Source: Antarctobacter albus
GTDB lineage: Bacteria; Pseudomonadota; Alphaproteobacteria; Rhodobacterales; Rhodobacteraceae
DNA: 64,000 nt
Reading direction: 5' to 3'
Assembly: GCF_900101505.1 (NCBI RefSeq)
Contig: NZ_FMZI01000001.1
Coordinates: 1 to 64,000, forward strand
Part shown: piece by piece, positions 10,266 to 19,516 of the stretch
How the letters are laid out: every line of letters begins with the position of its first letter
Position numbering within the stretch: position 1 is the first letter of the stretch
Notes under the pieces: generated by a model
Told to the model about the DNA's origin: nothing
The model's database searches: none
The model's input: the letters and a program-made list of their open reading frames with translations, nothing else
Position numbers and translations under genes: made by a program

Positions 10266-11326
10266 CCGACATGACCGCAAGTGCCGCCGGGGCCTCCAGC
10301 CCCAACGCGACGCTGTTATTGATCCTGAAGGCGCGAACCTTCATCGCGCTGATCCTCGTCTTCGTGTTCTTTTCGATCTTCGCGCCGAACTTCCTGTCGG
10401 CGGCGAACATGGTCATCATGTCGAAACACGTGGCGCTGAACGCCTTTCTGGCCATCGGGATGACCTTTGTCATCGTCTCGGGCGGGATCGATCTGTCGGT
10501 GGGCTCCATCGTCGGGCTTTGCGGGATGGTGGCGGGCTACCTGCTGCTGAACGGGATCGACATCGGGCTTGGCTGGTCGATCCAGTTCAACACGCTGGAA
10601 ATCTGCCTGATGGTCGCGCTGGTGGGGATCGCCATCGGGGCGCTGAACGGGTTCCTGATCACCAGGCTGAACGTGGCGCCCTTTATCGCCACGCTCGGGA
10701 CGCTTTACATCGCGCGCGGGGCGGCAATGCTGTCCAGCGACGGCAAGACTTTTCCGAACCTCTCGGGCAACGCGGAGTATGGCTCGCAGAGCTACCGCAT
10801 GATCGGATCGGGCGATTTCCTGGGCGTGCCGATCTCGATCTGGATGCTGATCGCGGTGGGTGTCCTGGCGGCCTATATCGCGCGCCGCACGCCCCTGGGC
10901 CGGTTCATCTATGCCGTCGGCGGCAACGAACGTGCGGCGGGCCTGTCGGGGGTCAAGGTCACCCAGGTCAAGTATTTCGTCTACATGTTCTCGGGCTTCT
11001 GCGCCGCGCTGGTGGGGATCATCATCTCTTCGCAGCTGGTTGCGGCCCATCCGGCCACCGGCGACACTTTCGAGCTGAACGCCATCGCGGCGGCGGTTCT
11101 GGGCGGGACCTCCATGTCCGGCGGGCGCGGGCGCATCGGCGGGACGATCGTCGGCGCCTTCGTGATCGGTGTGCTGTCGGACGGGTTGGTGATGATGGGG
11201 GTGTCAGCCTTCTGGCAGACCGTTATCAAGGGGCTTGTCATCATCGCGGCCGTGGTCATCGACCAGGCGCAGCAAAAGGTCCAGGCCAAGGTCGCGCTGC
11301 AGGCCCAGGCCGCGCTGGGCAAGTAA
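10262..11326 (+). CDS. sugar ABC transporter permease
   Basis: The 354-aa inner-membrane protein is of the RbsC/XylH type (BPD_transp_2). It has about eight to ten hydrophobic segments. Diagnostic stretches are MTFVIVSGGIDLSVGSIVGL, TRLNVAPFIATLGTLYIARG and NAIAAAVLGGTSMSGGRGRIGG. The start overlaps the ATPase stop (ATGA). A ribosome-binding AGGAGG follows its stop and drives the next gene 13 bases on. Confidence 0.95.
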   Translation: MTDMTASAAGASSPNATLLLILKARTFIALILVFVFFSIFAPNFLSAANMVIMSKHVALNAFLAIGMTFVIVSGGIDLSVGSIVGLCGMVAGYLLLNGIDIGLGWSIQFNTLEICLMVALVGIAIGALNGFLITRLNVAPFIATLGTLYIARGAAMLSSDGKTFPNLSGNAEYGSQSYRMIGSGDFLGVPISIWMLIAVGVLAAYIARRTPLGRFIYAVGGNERAAGLSGVKVTQVKYFVYMFSGFCAALVGIIISSQLVAAHPATGDTFELNAIAAAVLGGTSMSGGRGRIGGTIVGAFVIGVLSDGLVMMGVSAFWQTVIKGLVIIAAVVIDQAQQKVQAKVALQAQAALGK

Positions 11327-11339
11327 GAGGAGGGATGGC

Positions 11340-12359
11340 ATGAAGGGCGCACTTATCGGCTGCGGTTTCTTTGCCCGCAATCAACTGCACGGCTGGGCGG
11401 ATGTGACGGGGGCCGAGATCGTCGCGATCTGCGACCGGGACGAGACCCGCCTGGCCGAGGCGGGCGAGGCTTTCGGCATCGACCGCCGCTACGCCGATGC
11501 GGCGGAGATGTTTGCGGCAGGCGGGTTCGATTTCGTCGATATCGCGACCACCGTCCCCTCGCATCGCCCGCTGGTCGAAATGGCGGCAGCGGCCGGTGTG
11601 CATGTCATCTGCCAAAAACCCTTTGCTCTGAACATGGACGACGCCCGCGCCATGATCGCGGCGGTCGAGGCCACGGGCAAGACGCTGATGGTGCATGAGA
11701 ACTTTCGCTGGCAATCGGCGGTGCGCGCGGCCATCGAGGCCCTGCGCGGCGGAGCCATCGGAACGCCCTTCTTTGGCCGGGTGAGTTTCCGGTCCGGCTA
11801 TGACGTCTTTTCCGGGCAGCCCTACCTTGCCGAAGGCGAGCGTTTCATCATCGAGGACCTGGGCATCCATATCCTCGACATTGCCCGTGCCCTGTTCGGG
11901 GACGTGGACCGGATCAGCGCCACCACCAGGCGGATCAACCCGAACATCCGTGGCGAGGACGTGGCCACCATGCTGCTGTCCCACGGTGGCGGAGTGACCT
12001 CCATGGTGGATTGTTCCTATGCCACGCGGCGGATGCCCGAAACCTTTCCCGAAACCCTTCTGGAAATCGACGGCACCGAGGGCTTCTTGCGGCTGGACGC
12101 GGGCTATCGCCTGACGATCCAGCGCGACGGGCAGGAGGAGGTACGCGATGTCTCGCCGCCTGTGCTGCCCTGGGCGGAACGGCCCTGGCACAACATCCAG
12201 GAAAGCGTGGCGTTGATCCAGCAGCATTTCGTCGATTGCCTCGCGGCGGGCCGCACGCCCGAGACCTCGGGCGCGGACAACCTGCGGACCTTTGCGCTGG
12301 TCGAGGCGGCTTACCTGTCGGCGGCGGAGGGGCGCAACGTCGCGTTGTCAGAGCTATGA
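11340..12359 (+). CDS. apsD: Gfo/Idh/MocA family dehydrogenase, probable D-apiose dehydrogenase
   Basis: The 339-aa protein has an N-terminal Rossmann motif GCGFFARNQ (residues 7-15), a CQKPFAL segment (Lys93, the EKP-type catalytic lysine) and EDLGIHILD with Asp173 and His177. These are the expected catalytic residues of Gfo/Idh/MocA enzymes. ApsD oxidises D-apiose to D-apionolactone with NAD, the first pathway step. The assignment rests on context, since the family has many sugar substrates. ATG 11340 follows AGGAGG; in-frame codons back to 11235 lie inside the permease gene. The stop overlaps apnL. Confidence 0.8.
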   Translation: MKGALIGCGFFARNQLHGWADVTGAEIVAICDRDETRLAEAGEAFGIDRRYADAAEMFAAGGFDFVDIATTVPSHRPLVEMAAAAGVHVICQKPFALNMDDARAMIAAVEATGKTLMVHENFRWQSAVRAAIEALRGGAIGTPFFGRVSFRSGYDVFSGQPYLAEGERFIIEDLGIHILDIARALFGDVDRISATTRRINPNIRGEDVATMLLSHGGGVTSMVDCSYATRRMPETFPETLLEIDGTEGFLRLDAGYRLTIQRDGQEEVRDVSPPVLPWAERPWHNIQESVALIQQHFVDCLAAGRTPETSGADNLRTFALVEAAYLSAAEGRNVALSEL

Positions 12360-14083
12360 GCCTGGCGCTTTATGGCACCGATCAGCCGCCCGCTGTTTCC
12401 GAGGAGATCCGGCATGGCGAGGTGACACTGCACCTGCAGGACGGCGCGCTGCGCCACATCCGCTTGGGTGGTGTCGAAATCATCCGCTCCGTCGCTTTCC
12501 TGGCACGGGATCGCGACTGGGGCACCATCGCGCCGACCCTTGGGACGCTGACCCGCGACAACCGGGACGGTGCGCTGCACCTCTCCTTGCCGATGTGCTT
12601 CGACACCGGGACGGCGCGGCTGGATGTCGACCTGATGATCTCCCTCGGGGCAGGGCGGCTGACGGTCCATGCCCGGGGCAAGGCCTCCGGGGATTTCGAA
12701 ACAAACCGCGCCGGCTTTACCCTGTTGCATCCGATCGAGGGTGTCGCGGGCTGTCCGGCGCGTGTGACCCATGCGGACGGGCAGGTCGAGGACAGCCACT
12801 TTCCCGAGTTGATCGACCCCTGGCAGCCCTTCATGGACATTGCCGCGCTGGAGCATCGGGCCAACGGGTTGCGCGTGCGCTGCGCCTTACTGGGCGATAC
12901 CTTCGAGATGGAGGATCAGCGCCAGTGGGGCGATGCCTCCTACAAGACCTACAACCGCCCGCTGGCCTTGCCCTGGCCCTATGTCATCCCGGATGGCGGG
13001 GCGCTGGAGCAATCCGTCGAGATCACCTGGGAAGCGTGCCAGACGGCGCCTATCGCCACCTGTCCCGCGCCGGAGGAGGCGCGCTTTCCGGAAATGGCGC
13101 TGGTGCTGGATGCGACGGACGCAGGACGGCTGGCGGACAATCCCGGCGATCTGGACCCGGTGTGTCCGCAGCGCCTGTTGTGCCACGTGGACGCGGCCAA
13201 AGGGCCTGTCGCGCCGCAGATCGCGCCCTTTGCGCGGGCACAGGCGGCACGGCCCGACGTGGCCTATGACCTGGAACTGGTCTGCCGGTTCGACGGCACG
13301 CAGACGCCGGAGGCCGAATTGCAGGCCCATGCCGACGCCGTCGCGGCCAGCGGTTTTGCCCCGGCCTCTGTGCTGGTCGTGCCCTCTGTAGATCGGCAAT
13401 CGACGCCGCCGGGGTCCGAATGGCCTGCCTGTCCGCCGCTGGCAGAGATCCACGCCGCCGCCGCGCGGGCCTTTCCCGGCCTCGTCCGGGGCGGCGGGAT
13501 GGCAAGCCTGTTCACGGAACTCAACCGCAAACGCCCGCCACTGGCGACGCTGGATTTCGTCAGCCACGGGCTTTGCCCCATCGTCCATGCCGCCGATGAC
13601 CTGTCGGTGATGGAAACGCTGGAGGCCGTGCCCCATATCGCAAGATCCGCCCGCGCGCTCATCGGGGACCGCGCGTATCGCATCGGACCGGCGACCATCG
13701 CCATGCGCCAGAACCCTTATGGCTCTCGCACCATTCCCAACCCGGACGCCGGGCGCGTCTGCATGACCGATGATGATCCGCGCCACCGTGGAGCCTTTGG
13801 CGCGGCCTATGCCCTGGGCCTGGCAGCGGCTCTGGCGCCGTTCGACATTGCCGTCTGGACGCCAGCGGCGCTCTATGGTCCGCGCGGAGTGGTGGGCAAT
13901 CCGGGACCCTTGCCGCAGGTCCTGCGGGCCCTGTCCGGGATCGCGGGGCAACACGTGCAAGAGGCCGCTGTCCGCGACGGGCTGGCGGTGCTGGACGCCG
14001 GGACCACGCGGCTGCGCGCCAACCTGACCCCGCAGGACGGACATGGGCTGATGCCCTATGGCTGGTCCGGCGGTATGGATTGA
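12356..14083 (+). CDS. apnL: probable D-apionolactonase (ApnL-type)
   Basis: The 575-aa protein begins MSLALYGTDQPPAVSEEIRHG and has no signal peptide, so it is cytoplasmic. It has no classical hydrolase serine motif that I can identify. Length, position straight after the dehydrogenase (ATGA overlap at 12356) and the surrounding pathway match ApnL, which hydrolyses D-apionolactone to D-apionate. Segments such as TYNRPLALPWPY and the C-terminal RQNPYGSRTIPNPD are candidates for conserved family sequence. Confidence comes mainly from synteny. Confidence 0.75.
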   Translation: MSLALYGTDQPPAVSEEIRHGEVTLHLQDGALRHIRLGGVEIIRSVAFLARDRDWGTIAPTLGTLTRDNRDGALHLSLPMCFDTGTARLDVDLMISLGAGRLTVHARGKASGDFETNRAGFTLLHPIEGVAGCPARVTHADGQVEDSHFPELIDPWQPFMDIAALEHRANGLRVRCALLGDTFEMEDQRQWGDASYKTYNRPLALPWPYVIPDGGALEQSVEITWEACQTAPIATCPAPEEARFPEMALVLDATDAGRLADNPGDLDPVCPQRLLCHVDAAKGPVAPQIAPFARAQAARPDVAYDLELVCRFDGTQTPEAELQAHADAVAASGFAPASVLVVPSVDRQSTPPGSEWPACPPLAEIHAAAARAFPGLVRGGGMASLFTELNRKRPPLATLDFVSHGLCPIVHAADDLSVMETLEAVPHIARSARALIGDRAYRIGPATIAMRQNPYGSRTIPNPDAGRVCMTDDDPRHRGAFGAAYALGLAAALAPFDIAVWTPAALYGPRGVVGNPGPLPQVLRALSGIAGQHVQEAAVRDGLAVLDAGTTRLRANLTPQDGHGLMPYGWSGGMD

Positions 14084-14145
14084 GCCGCGCAGTTGAAACG
14101 GCTACTTATCATGTTACCTGACGAGTCCGCGCCGGAGCCCATGAA

Positions 14146-14868
14146 ATGGACAGCCCCATGAAACCTGCCCCCGACAAGATTGTCCGCCGCAAATTGTCGG
14201 AACAGGTGCTGGAGCGTCTGCACGAGATGATCCGCACGCGCGAGCTGAAGCCCGGCGACTACATGCCCTCTGAGCGCGCCTTGATGGAACGGTTCGGCGT
14301 GGGTCGCCCGGCGGTGCGCGAAGCGCTGCAATCGCTGCACAACAGCGGGTTGATCACCATCAGCCACGGCGAACGGTCTCGGGTGAACGAACTCAATGCG
14401 GCCAGCGTGCTGACCCAGTCGGACGAACTGGCACGGCTGGTACTGGATTCAGCGCCCGCCAACCTCGACCATCTCAAACACGCCCGCCAGATGTTCGAAC
14501 TGGGCATGGTGCGCGTCGCCGCCGAGAATGCGACGCCGGACGACGTGGCGGAACTGCGCGCCCTGATCGACCTGCAGCGCAGCCAGTTGGGCGATGCCAA
14601 TGCCTTCATCACCACCGACATGGCCTTTCACCGCAAGCTGGCCTCGCTGGCGGGCAACCCGATCATCCAGTCGGTGTCGGATGCCATGCTGGGCTGGTTG
14701 TTCGAATATCATGTCAGCCTGTTGCACCGTTCCGGCAGTGAGGACGTGACCCTGGCCGAACATGCCAAGATCGTCGATCACATCGAGGCGCATGACGCCG
14801 AGGGCGCGGTCGAGGAGATGCGCCGCCACCTGGAACGCTCACGCGTGTCCTTCGGGCCGCACGGTTAA
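14146..14868 (+). CDS. GntR-family (FadR/NanR-like) transcriptional regulator
   Basis: The 240-aa protein has an N-terminal winged helix-turn-helix (about residues 15-80: LSEQVLERLHEMIRTRELKPG, PSERALMERFGVGRPAVREAL). An all-helical FCD effector domain follows (about 95-230), with metal-site-type histidines in MAFHRKLASLAGNP and LAEHAKIVDHIEAHD. The N-terminus is close to NanR-like regulators. It lies inside the apiose cluster, tail-to-tail with oiaK (four-base overlap), and is the obvious local repressor; the inducer may be an apiose intermediate. Candidate sites lie upstream of oiaX, oiaK/apnO and possibly its own gene (ATCATGTTACC near 14110). Confidence 0.9.
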   Translation: MDSPMKPAPDKIVRRKLSEQVLERLHEMIRTRELKPGDYMPSERALMERFGVGRPAVREALQSLHNSGLITISHGERSRVNELNAASVLTQSDELARLVLDSAPANLDHLKHARQMFELGMVRVAAENATPDDVAELRALIDLQRSQLGDANAFITTDMAFHRKLASLAGNPIIQSVSDAMLGWLFEYHVSLLHRSGSEDVTLAEHAKIVDHIEAHDAEGAVEEMRRHLERSRVSFGPHG

Positions 14869-16217
14869 CGCGGCCCGCCGCCGTCGCGGATCCAGCCAAA
14901 GTAATCCTCGCTGCCCATCTGGCCGCCCTTGAGCGCGATTTGCAGCCCGTCATGGGCACTGCCGCCAAAGCCCTGGCAAAGCGCCGCGCCGGGGATGGTG
15001 GGGGCCAGTGCCTGCAGTGCGTCCAGCCCCAGCGCGCGCATCCCGTGGCCCGAGGTGTCACCGCCCGAGATGACGGCGCGGCGCAAGCCGGTTTGCTGAA
15101 GCACGCGGTCCAGGATGCGGCCCAGGGACAGGCCGATCCGGGCATTGGCGGTTTCCGCCGACACGCCGCTGGTGGCCAGGGCGGTGCGGAACGCCGCGAC
15201 GCGCGGATCGTCGGGACCCTGGGCCGAGGTGACAAGCGGGCTGGCCCCGGTCTGCGCCGCATCGGTCGCGGCACCTGCGCAACGGTCGATCTCACCCGCC
15301 AGCGTACCGGGATCGCCCAGCACGGATACGGTATCGAAGGGGATCACCGCAAAGCCATTTGCGGCGGACCAGTCCAGCTGCCGCGCCGTGCTGGGCGAGA
15401 CGGAGCCGGAGACGGCGGCGATCTGCGCCACCTTGCCGGCGCCCTGCACCGGCGGGCGCGGTGGCAGCTCGCCGGTCTGTTGCCAGTGACGCACCAGCGC
15501 ATATTCCAGTCCCTGAGAACCGACCGCCACGCGCAGGCGATTGCGGTTCTCCCAGATCAGCTTGCCGACGGCAGTTTCACTGAGCGGCTCCATGCTGTCG
15601 CAGGACAGGATGCGTGCACCGTTGTCCAGGGCGTGATCCAGTGCCGCCTGGGCCTCGCCGGACCAGAGCGTTTCCAGGTCCAGCAGGGCAGAGGGCAGGT
15701 CGGTCTGCGCCGAGAGGTGGCGCAAGAGGTCGGACTCGGTCATCGGGGTGACCGGGTGGCGGGACATCACCGGGTGGCGGTCCAGCCGAAAGACACCGTC
15801 GAAGGTGCCCGCAAACAGGTGCCCGAACGCCTGGTAGCGCCGCATTTGCGGGGCAGCGGTGACCAGCGGCACACCAGCCGAGGCGCGCTGGGCCAGGCAC
15901 AATTCGATGGCGGTGCCGATGTTGCCGCTGTGCCGTGCGGAATCGAAGGTGGAACAGACCTTGTAATGCAGGATCGGTGCGCCCGTCGCGTCCAGCCAGG
16001 CGAGGGGGGCAGGCAGGTTGGCCCGCATGGCGTCGGGGCTGTCGGTGCGCGCGGTGGTGGCGATGCCGACCGCCTCGACATCGGCGAAACGGGCGGCCAG
16101 CGCCTCGGACGGAGGGCCGGAAAACAGCACCGTCCGCAGGCCCGCAAAGGCCAGCACCTCCATCACGGCGGCCGATCCGGTGAAATCGTCGCCCAGCCAG
16201 GCCAATCTTGGCGTCAT
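14865..16217 (-). CDS. oiaK: four-carbon acid sugar kinase family protein, probable 3-oxo-isoapionate kinase
   Basis: The 450-aa protein is of the DUF1537/four-carbon acid sugar kinase family. The N-terminal substrate domain starts WLGDDFTGSAAVMEVLA (Asp-Asp motif). The C-terminal nucleotide-binding domain has VISGGDTSGHGMRALG and CQGFGGSAHDGLQIALKGGQMG. In the apiose pathway OiaK phosphorylates 3-oxo-isoapionate at C4 to make the OiaX substrate. ATG 16217 was chosen because AAGGA precedes it and the family motif begins there; the frame is open to 16301, through the promoter. It is divergent from apnO. Confidence 0.82.
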   Translation of the reverse strand: MTPRLAWLGDDFTGSAAVMEVLAFAGLRTVLFSGPPSEALAARFADVEAVGIATTARTDSPDAMRANLPAPLAWLDATGAPILHYKVCSTFDSARHSGNIGTAIELCLAQRASAGVPLVTAAPQMRRYQAFGHLFAGTFDGVFRLDRHPVMSRHPVTPMTESDLLRHLSAQTDLPSALLDLETLWSGEAQAALDHALDNGARILSCDSMEPLSETAVGKLIWENRNRLRVAVGSQGLEYALVRHWQQTGELPPRPPVQGAGKVAQIAAVSGSVSPSTARQLDWSAANGFAVIPFDTVSVLGDPGTLAGEIDRCAGAATDAAQTGASPLVTSAQGPDDPRVAAFRTALATSGVSAETANARIGLSLGRILDRVLQQTGLRRAVISGGDTSGHGMRALGLDALQALAPTIPGAALCQGFGGSAHDGLQIALKGGQMGSEDYFGWIRDGGGPR

Positions 16218-16268
16218 GAAATGTGGTCCTTCCCGTGGCAAGAGGCCTGTCGCCTGTTGACATTGTTC

Positions 16269-16290
16269 GTATGATATTATCTGATCATAC
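16269..16290. promoter_or_regulatory. palindromic operator candidate between oiaK and apnO
   Basis: GTATGAT (16269-16275) and ATCATAC (16284-16290) are perfect inverted 7-mers separated by eight bases. They directly follow a TTGACA box at 16257-16262. Together with ATCATACCAGTT this matches sequence upstream of oiaX. Position and symmetry suit binding by the cluster's dimeric GntR-type regulator. Confidence 0.6.
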
Positions 16291-16322
16291 CAGTTAAGCA
16301 AGCCTTACCGGAGGATTCCATA

Positions 16323-17150
16323 ATGACCAAAGTCGCGCTTTTCGGAGCTGGCGGCAAAATGGGGGTCCGTCTTTCGCTGAACCTCGCGAAGACGGATTTC
16401 GACGTCAGCCATATCGAGATCAGCGACCCCGGAAAGGCGCGCCTGAAGACCGAGGTCGGTGTCGAGGCCGTCGATGCCGAAACCGGGTTGCAGGGGGCAG
16501 AAGTTGTCATCCTTGCGGTGCCGGACACCGTGATCGGCAAGGTTGCGGCGAACGTCGTGCCGACGCTGGCACCGGGCACGATGGTGGTCATCCTGGATGC
16601 GGCCGCGCCCTATGCCGGGCACCTGCCGGAACGGGAGGACATCACCTATTTCGTGACCCATCCCTGCCATCCGCCGATCTTCAACGACGAATCCACCGAG
16701 GCCGGTCGCAAGGACCATTTCGGCGGCGTCGCGGCGCAACAGGGCGTGGTCAACTCGCTGATGCAGGGGCCGGAAGAGCATTACGCGCTGGGCGATGCCA
16801 TCGCCCGCGCGATCTATGCCCCGGTCGCCCGCACCTATCGGGTCACCGTCGAACAGATGGCCCTGCTGGAGCCGGGCCTGTCGGAAACCGTCTGTGCCTC
16901 GCTGCTGGTGGTGATGCGCGAGGCGATGGACGAGGTCGTCAAACGCGGTGTCAGCTATGACTGCGCGCGGGATTTCCTGCTGGGGCACATGAACATCCTC
17001 GGCGCAGTGATCTTCGACGAGGTCGAGGGCCAGTTCTCGGACGCTTGCAACAAGGCCATCGAGTTCGGCAAGCCCGCCCTCATGCGCGACGACTGGAAAA
17101 ACGTCTTTGAAATGGACGAGATCGCCGCCAGCATCCGGCGCATCACGTGA
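16323..17150 (+). CDS. apnO: probable D-apionate oxidoisomerase
   Basis: The 275-aa protein starts MTKVALFGAGGKMGVRLSLNL, a Rossmann NAD(P)-binding motif, and continues as a 6-phosphogluconate dehydrogenase-like fold. A THPCHPPIFNDES segment (about 113-125) and the helical C-terminal domain (KNVFEMDEIAASIRRIT) follow. ApnO oxidises and rearranges D-apionate to 3-oxo-isoapionate. The match of cluster content supports this over a generic hydroxyacid dehydrogenase. GGAGGA lies eight bases before ATG. Confidence 0.82.
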   Translation: MTKVALFGAGGKMGVRLSLNLAKTDFDVSHIEISDPGKARLKTEVGVEAVDAETGLQGAEVVILAVPDTVIGKVAANVVPTLAPGTMVVILDAAAPYAGHLPEREDITYFVTHPCHPPIFNDESTEAGRKDHFGGVAAQQGVVNSLMQGPEEHYALGDAIARAIYAPVARTYRVTVEQMALLEPGLSETVCASLLVVMREAMDEVVKRGVSYDCARDFLLGHMNILGAVIFDEVEGQFSDACNKAIEFGKPALMRDDWKNVFEMDEIAASIRRIT

Positions 17151-17158
17151 CTTGAATG

Positions 17159-17181
17159 GGCCGCCCCTGTTCGGGGCGGCC
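17159..17181. terminator. bidirectional hairpin terminator between apnO and the amidase gene
   Basis: A perfect 9-bp stem GGCCGCCCC/GGGGCGGCC with loop TGTTC lies nine bases after the apnO stop, between convergent genes. There is no long T-run on either side, so efficiency is uncertain. Confidence 0.6.
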
Positions 17182-17198
17182 TACTTGGCTTGACGCGG

Positions 17199-18338
17199 TC
17201 ACGCCTGCATCTGGCGCGCCAGTGCAATCAGCGCCCGGTCACTGCCACGCGGACCGACCAGCGACAGACCGACAGGCAGCCCGGCGCGGGTGCGCATCGG
17301 CAGGCTGACCTGCGGCAGCCCGGCGTGACCCGCCAAGGACAGCAGCGTCAGTGCGCGGTTGCGGTAGTCTTCCATTTCTTCGCCCTTGACGGACAGCAGC
17401 GGGGCAGGACCCGGTACCGTGGGCAGGACGATCACGTTCCGCTCTCCAAGACTGGCGACCAGGTGGTCCTCGATCCGGGCGCGGTCCTTGCGCGCCTGCG
17501 CGATCTCTTCGACCGTCAGGGCAAGCGCGCCTTCGAACCGCTGTTGGATGCCGGGGCCGAAGGCCGGCGCGGTCTCTGCGATCCAGTCGCGGAAATTCGC
17601 GGCCACCTCTGCTCCCTGGCAGATCCGGAAGGTCGGCAGCAGCAGGGTGCGCAGGCAATCGGAAAACAGCGGGGGACCAAGATCCTGGCCGGGGGGCAGC
17701 AGCGCCTCGGCAGTCTCCGGCTCTGCCAAGTGCCAGAGGTCTTCGGGATACAGGAACGCGCCGTCCAGGGGGGCGGCCGCCGGTGCGAACTGCTCCGCCA
17801 CCAAGGCAAGCGTTTCCGCGTCCCGCGTCAAGAAGCCCGGCACGTCATAGCTCTGCGCCAGCGGCACAAGGCCCTCTGCCGGCAACAGGCCGTGGGTCGG
17901 GCGCCAGCCATGGACACCGCAAAAGGCCGAAGGCAGGCGCACGGACCCGCCGGTATCCGTCCCCAGCCCAATTTCGACGGCACCGGAGCCCACCGCCACG
18001 GCGGAACCGGACGAGGAACCGCCGGGCATCCGGTCCGGCGTGATCGGGTTCACGGGGGTGCCGTAGCGCGCGTTCTGTCCCATCAGGGAATAGGCCAGTT
18101 CGTCCATCTGGGTCTTTCCGATGGCCTCGGCCCCGAGGTCCAGCAGCCGAGCGACAAGGGGGGCGGTCGTTTCGGCCACCTCATGCGTCGCGGCCCATTC
18201 GGGGTTGCCACAGCCGGTGACATGCCCGGTGACGTCGAAATTGTCCTTCACGGCAAGGCGCAGACCCGTCAGTGGCCCCTTGCCCGCGGACAGCGGCGGA
18301 TCGAAGATCGAGACGAAGGGAGGGGCGCTGAAATGCAT
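17199..18338 (-). CDS. amidase signature family hydrolase
   Basis: The 379-aa protein has the Ser-cisSer-Lys triad of amidase signature enzymes. Lys is in LRLAVKDNFD (about 32), cis-Ser in PGGSSSGSAVAV and the nucleophile Ser in GLGTDTGGSVRLPSAFCG. It is shorter than typical 450-500-aa members and lacks an AtzF- or GatA-like C-terminal extension. It is the last gene of a four-gene operon (cupin, cysteine hydrolase, AtzH-like, amidase). The ATG overlaps the AtzH-like stop by one base (TGATG). It probably cleaves an amide or carbamoyl group of the cluster's unknown substrate. Confidence 0.9.
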   Translation of the reverse strand: MHFSAPPFVSIFDPPLSAGKGPLTGLRLAVKDNFDVTGHVTGCGNPEWAATHEVAETTAPLVARLLDLGAEAIGKTQMDELAYSLMGQNARYGTPVNPITPDRMPGGSSSGSAVAVGSGAVEIGLGTDTGGSVRLPSAFCGVHGWRPTHGLLPAEGLVPLAQSYDVPGFLTRDAETLALVAEQFAPAAAPLDGAFLYPEDLWHLAEPETAEALLPPGQDLGPPLFSDCLRTLLLPTFRICQGAEVAANFRDWIAETAPAFGPGIQQRFEGALALTVEEIAQARKDRARIEDHLVASLGERNVIVLPTVPGPAPLLSVKGEEMEDYRNRALTLLSLAGHAGLPQVSLPMRTRAGLPVGLSLVGPRGSDRALIALARQMQA

Positions 18339-18727
18339 CACGATCCGTCCTGCATCAGCGAGACATGGGCCGCGACCACGCGCCAGCCGTCTTCGGTGCG
18401 AACCCAGGTCTGGCTCTGGCGGCCAATGCGGGTCGAGCCGACGCGCTGGAACTGCAGGTTGCAGATGCCGACATCCGGGCCAAGTGTCGTGATCTCGCGC
18501 CGGATGACCTCACGTTGGGGCGATCCGCCGGTGCGGCCCTTGCGGAAGGCGCGGATTTCCTCGATCCCGTAGAGGTTTTCGCCCACGCCGTATCGCAGCG
18601 TGTTTGGATTGTCCCAGAACAACCCGTCCAGGACCTCCAGATCATTGTCCATCAGCGCCGTCTCGTAGAGATCGCATGCGGCGGTCAGCTCTGCCAGCGC
18701 CTCGGGCTGGTTCAACGTCACGGTCAT
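18338..18727 (-). CDS. AtzH-like (DUF3225, NTF2-fold) protein
   Basis: The 129-aa protein MTVTLNQPEALAELTAACDLYE... has the segments LDGLFWDNPNTLRYGVGENLYG and QSQTWVRTEDGWRVVAAHVSLM of AtzH-like proteins, which adopt the SnoaL/NTF2 fold. Such genes often sit beside amidase-signature genes and appear in s-triazine/biuret-type operons. ATG 18727 overlaps the stop of the upstream hydrolase gene (ATGA), and its own stop touches the amidase ATG, so stoichiometric co-production is likely. Exact function here is unknown. Confidence 0.78.
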   Translation of the reverse strand: MTVTLNQPEALAELTAACDLYETALMDNDLEVLDGLFWDNPNTLRYGVGENLYGIEEIRAFRKGRTGGSPQREVIRREITTLGPDVGICNLQFQRVGSTRIGRQSQTWVRTEDGWRVVAAHVSLMQDGS

Positions 18728-19515
18728 GCGCCGTCTCCGATCGCTTTCAGGATGTCCTTGCTGTCTCCGACAAAGCCGAAACACTGTCGCACGTTGTAAA
18801 GCGTCGCATCCATGCAATATCCGGGCGAGGTCGTGCCCGAGCAGTCCTCGAGCATGATGACGTCGTAGCCGAGGAAATTGGCGTCCTGCAGCGTGCACAG
18901 CACGCATTGATCGGCGTTGACGCCCGCGAACAGCACGGTGGTGATGCTGAGGTTGCGCAGGATGCTGTCCAGTTCGGTGTCCTGGAACCCGGACATCCGG
19001 TATTTCGACACGGCGATGTCGCCCGGTTCCGGCGCCAACTCATCGACCACGGCGGCGGCCCAGCTGCCTTCCTCCAGCACATGCGACCCGTTCGAGGGCA
19101 GCGGCTTGCCGATGCCGGTCGACCGACCGTCGGGATCGTAGACATGCAGCACCGAGGGCGGCAGGTTCATGCGGTCGGGCCGGTTGCCCCAGTTGAGCCA
19201 GATGACCGGCACGCCCTGTGCCCTGAGTTCAGGCAGCAGCGCCTGCAGCGGGGCGATCTGCGCCCGCGCGGGGGATACGTCGACGCCAAGGTGAGCCAGC
19301 CAGCCGTCGCCGTGGCAAAAGTCGTTCTGCATGTCGATCACGATGATCGCTGTGCGCGACAAGTCGATGGTGACGGTGCGGTCGCGGTCGCGCAGGGTGA
19401 CGGGACGTACCGGCGGCTGGCTGCGGGTCATGTCGACGCTGGATTTGCTGACATGCCATGCGTTGCGCGGCGTGGCACCAAGGGGCAGGGGGGTGTCGGG
19501 GGAAAGATCCGTCAT
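18724..19515 (-). CDS. isochorismatase-like cysteine hydrolase
   Basis: The 263-aa protein carries the cysteine hydrolase triad. Asp61 is in IVIDMQNDFCHGDGWL, Lys171 in AVSKYRMSGFQDT and Cys204 in LFAGVNADQCVLCTLQDA. Relatives hydrolyse amide or carbamoyl bonds of nicotinamide, N-carbamoylsarcosine, ureidoacrylate or biuret. The N-terminal 40 residues are an extension without known role. Between a cupin gene (one base from its stop) and the AtzH-like gene, it is probably a deamidating or decarbamoylating step. Confidence 0.88.
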   Translation of the reverse strand: MTDLSPDTPLPLGATPRNAWHVSKSSVDMTRSQPPVRPVTLRDRDRTVTIDLSRTAIIVIDMQNDFCHGDGWLAHLGVDVSPARAQIAPLQALLPELRAQGVPVIWLNWGNRPDRMNLPPSVLHVYDPDGRSTGIGKPLPSNGSHVLEEGSWAAAVVDELAPEPGDIAVSKYRMSGFQDTELDSILRNLSITTVLFAGVNADQCVLCTLQDANFLGYDVIMLEDCSGTTSPGYCMDATLYNVRQCFGFVGDSKDILKAIGDGA

Positions 19516-19516
19516 T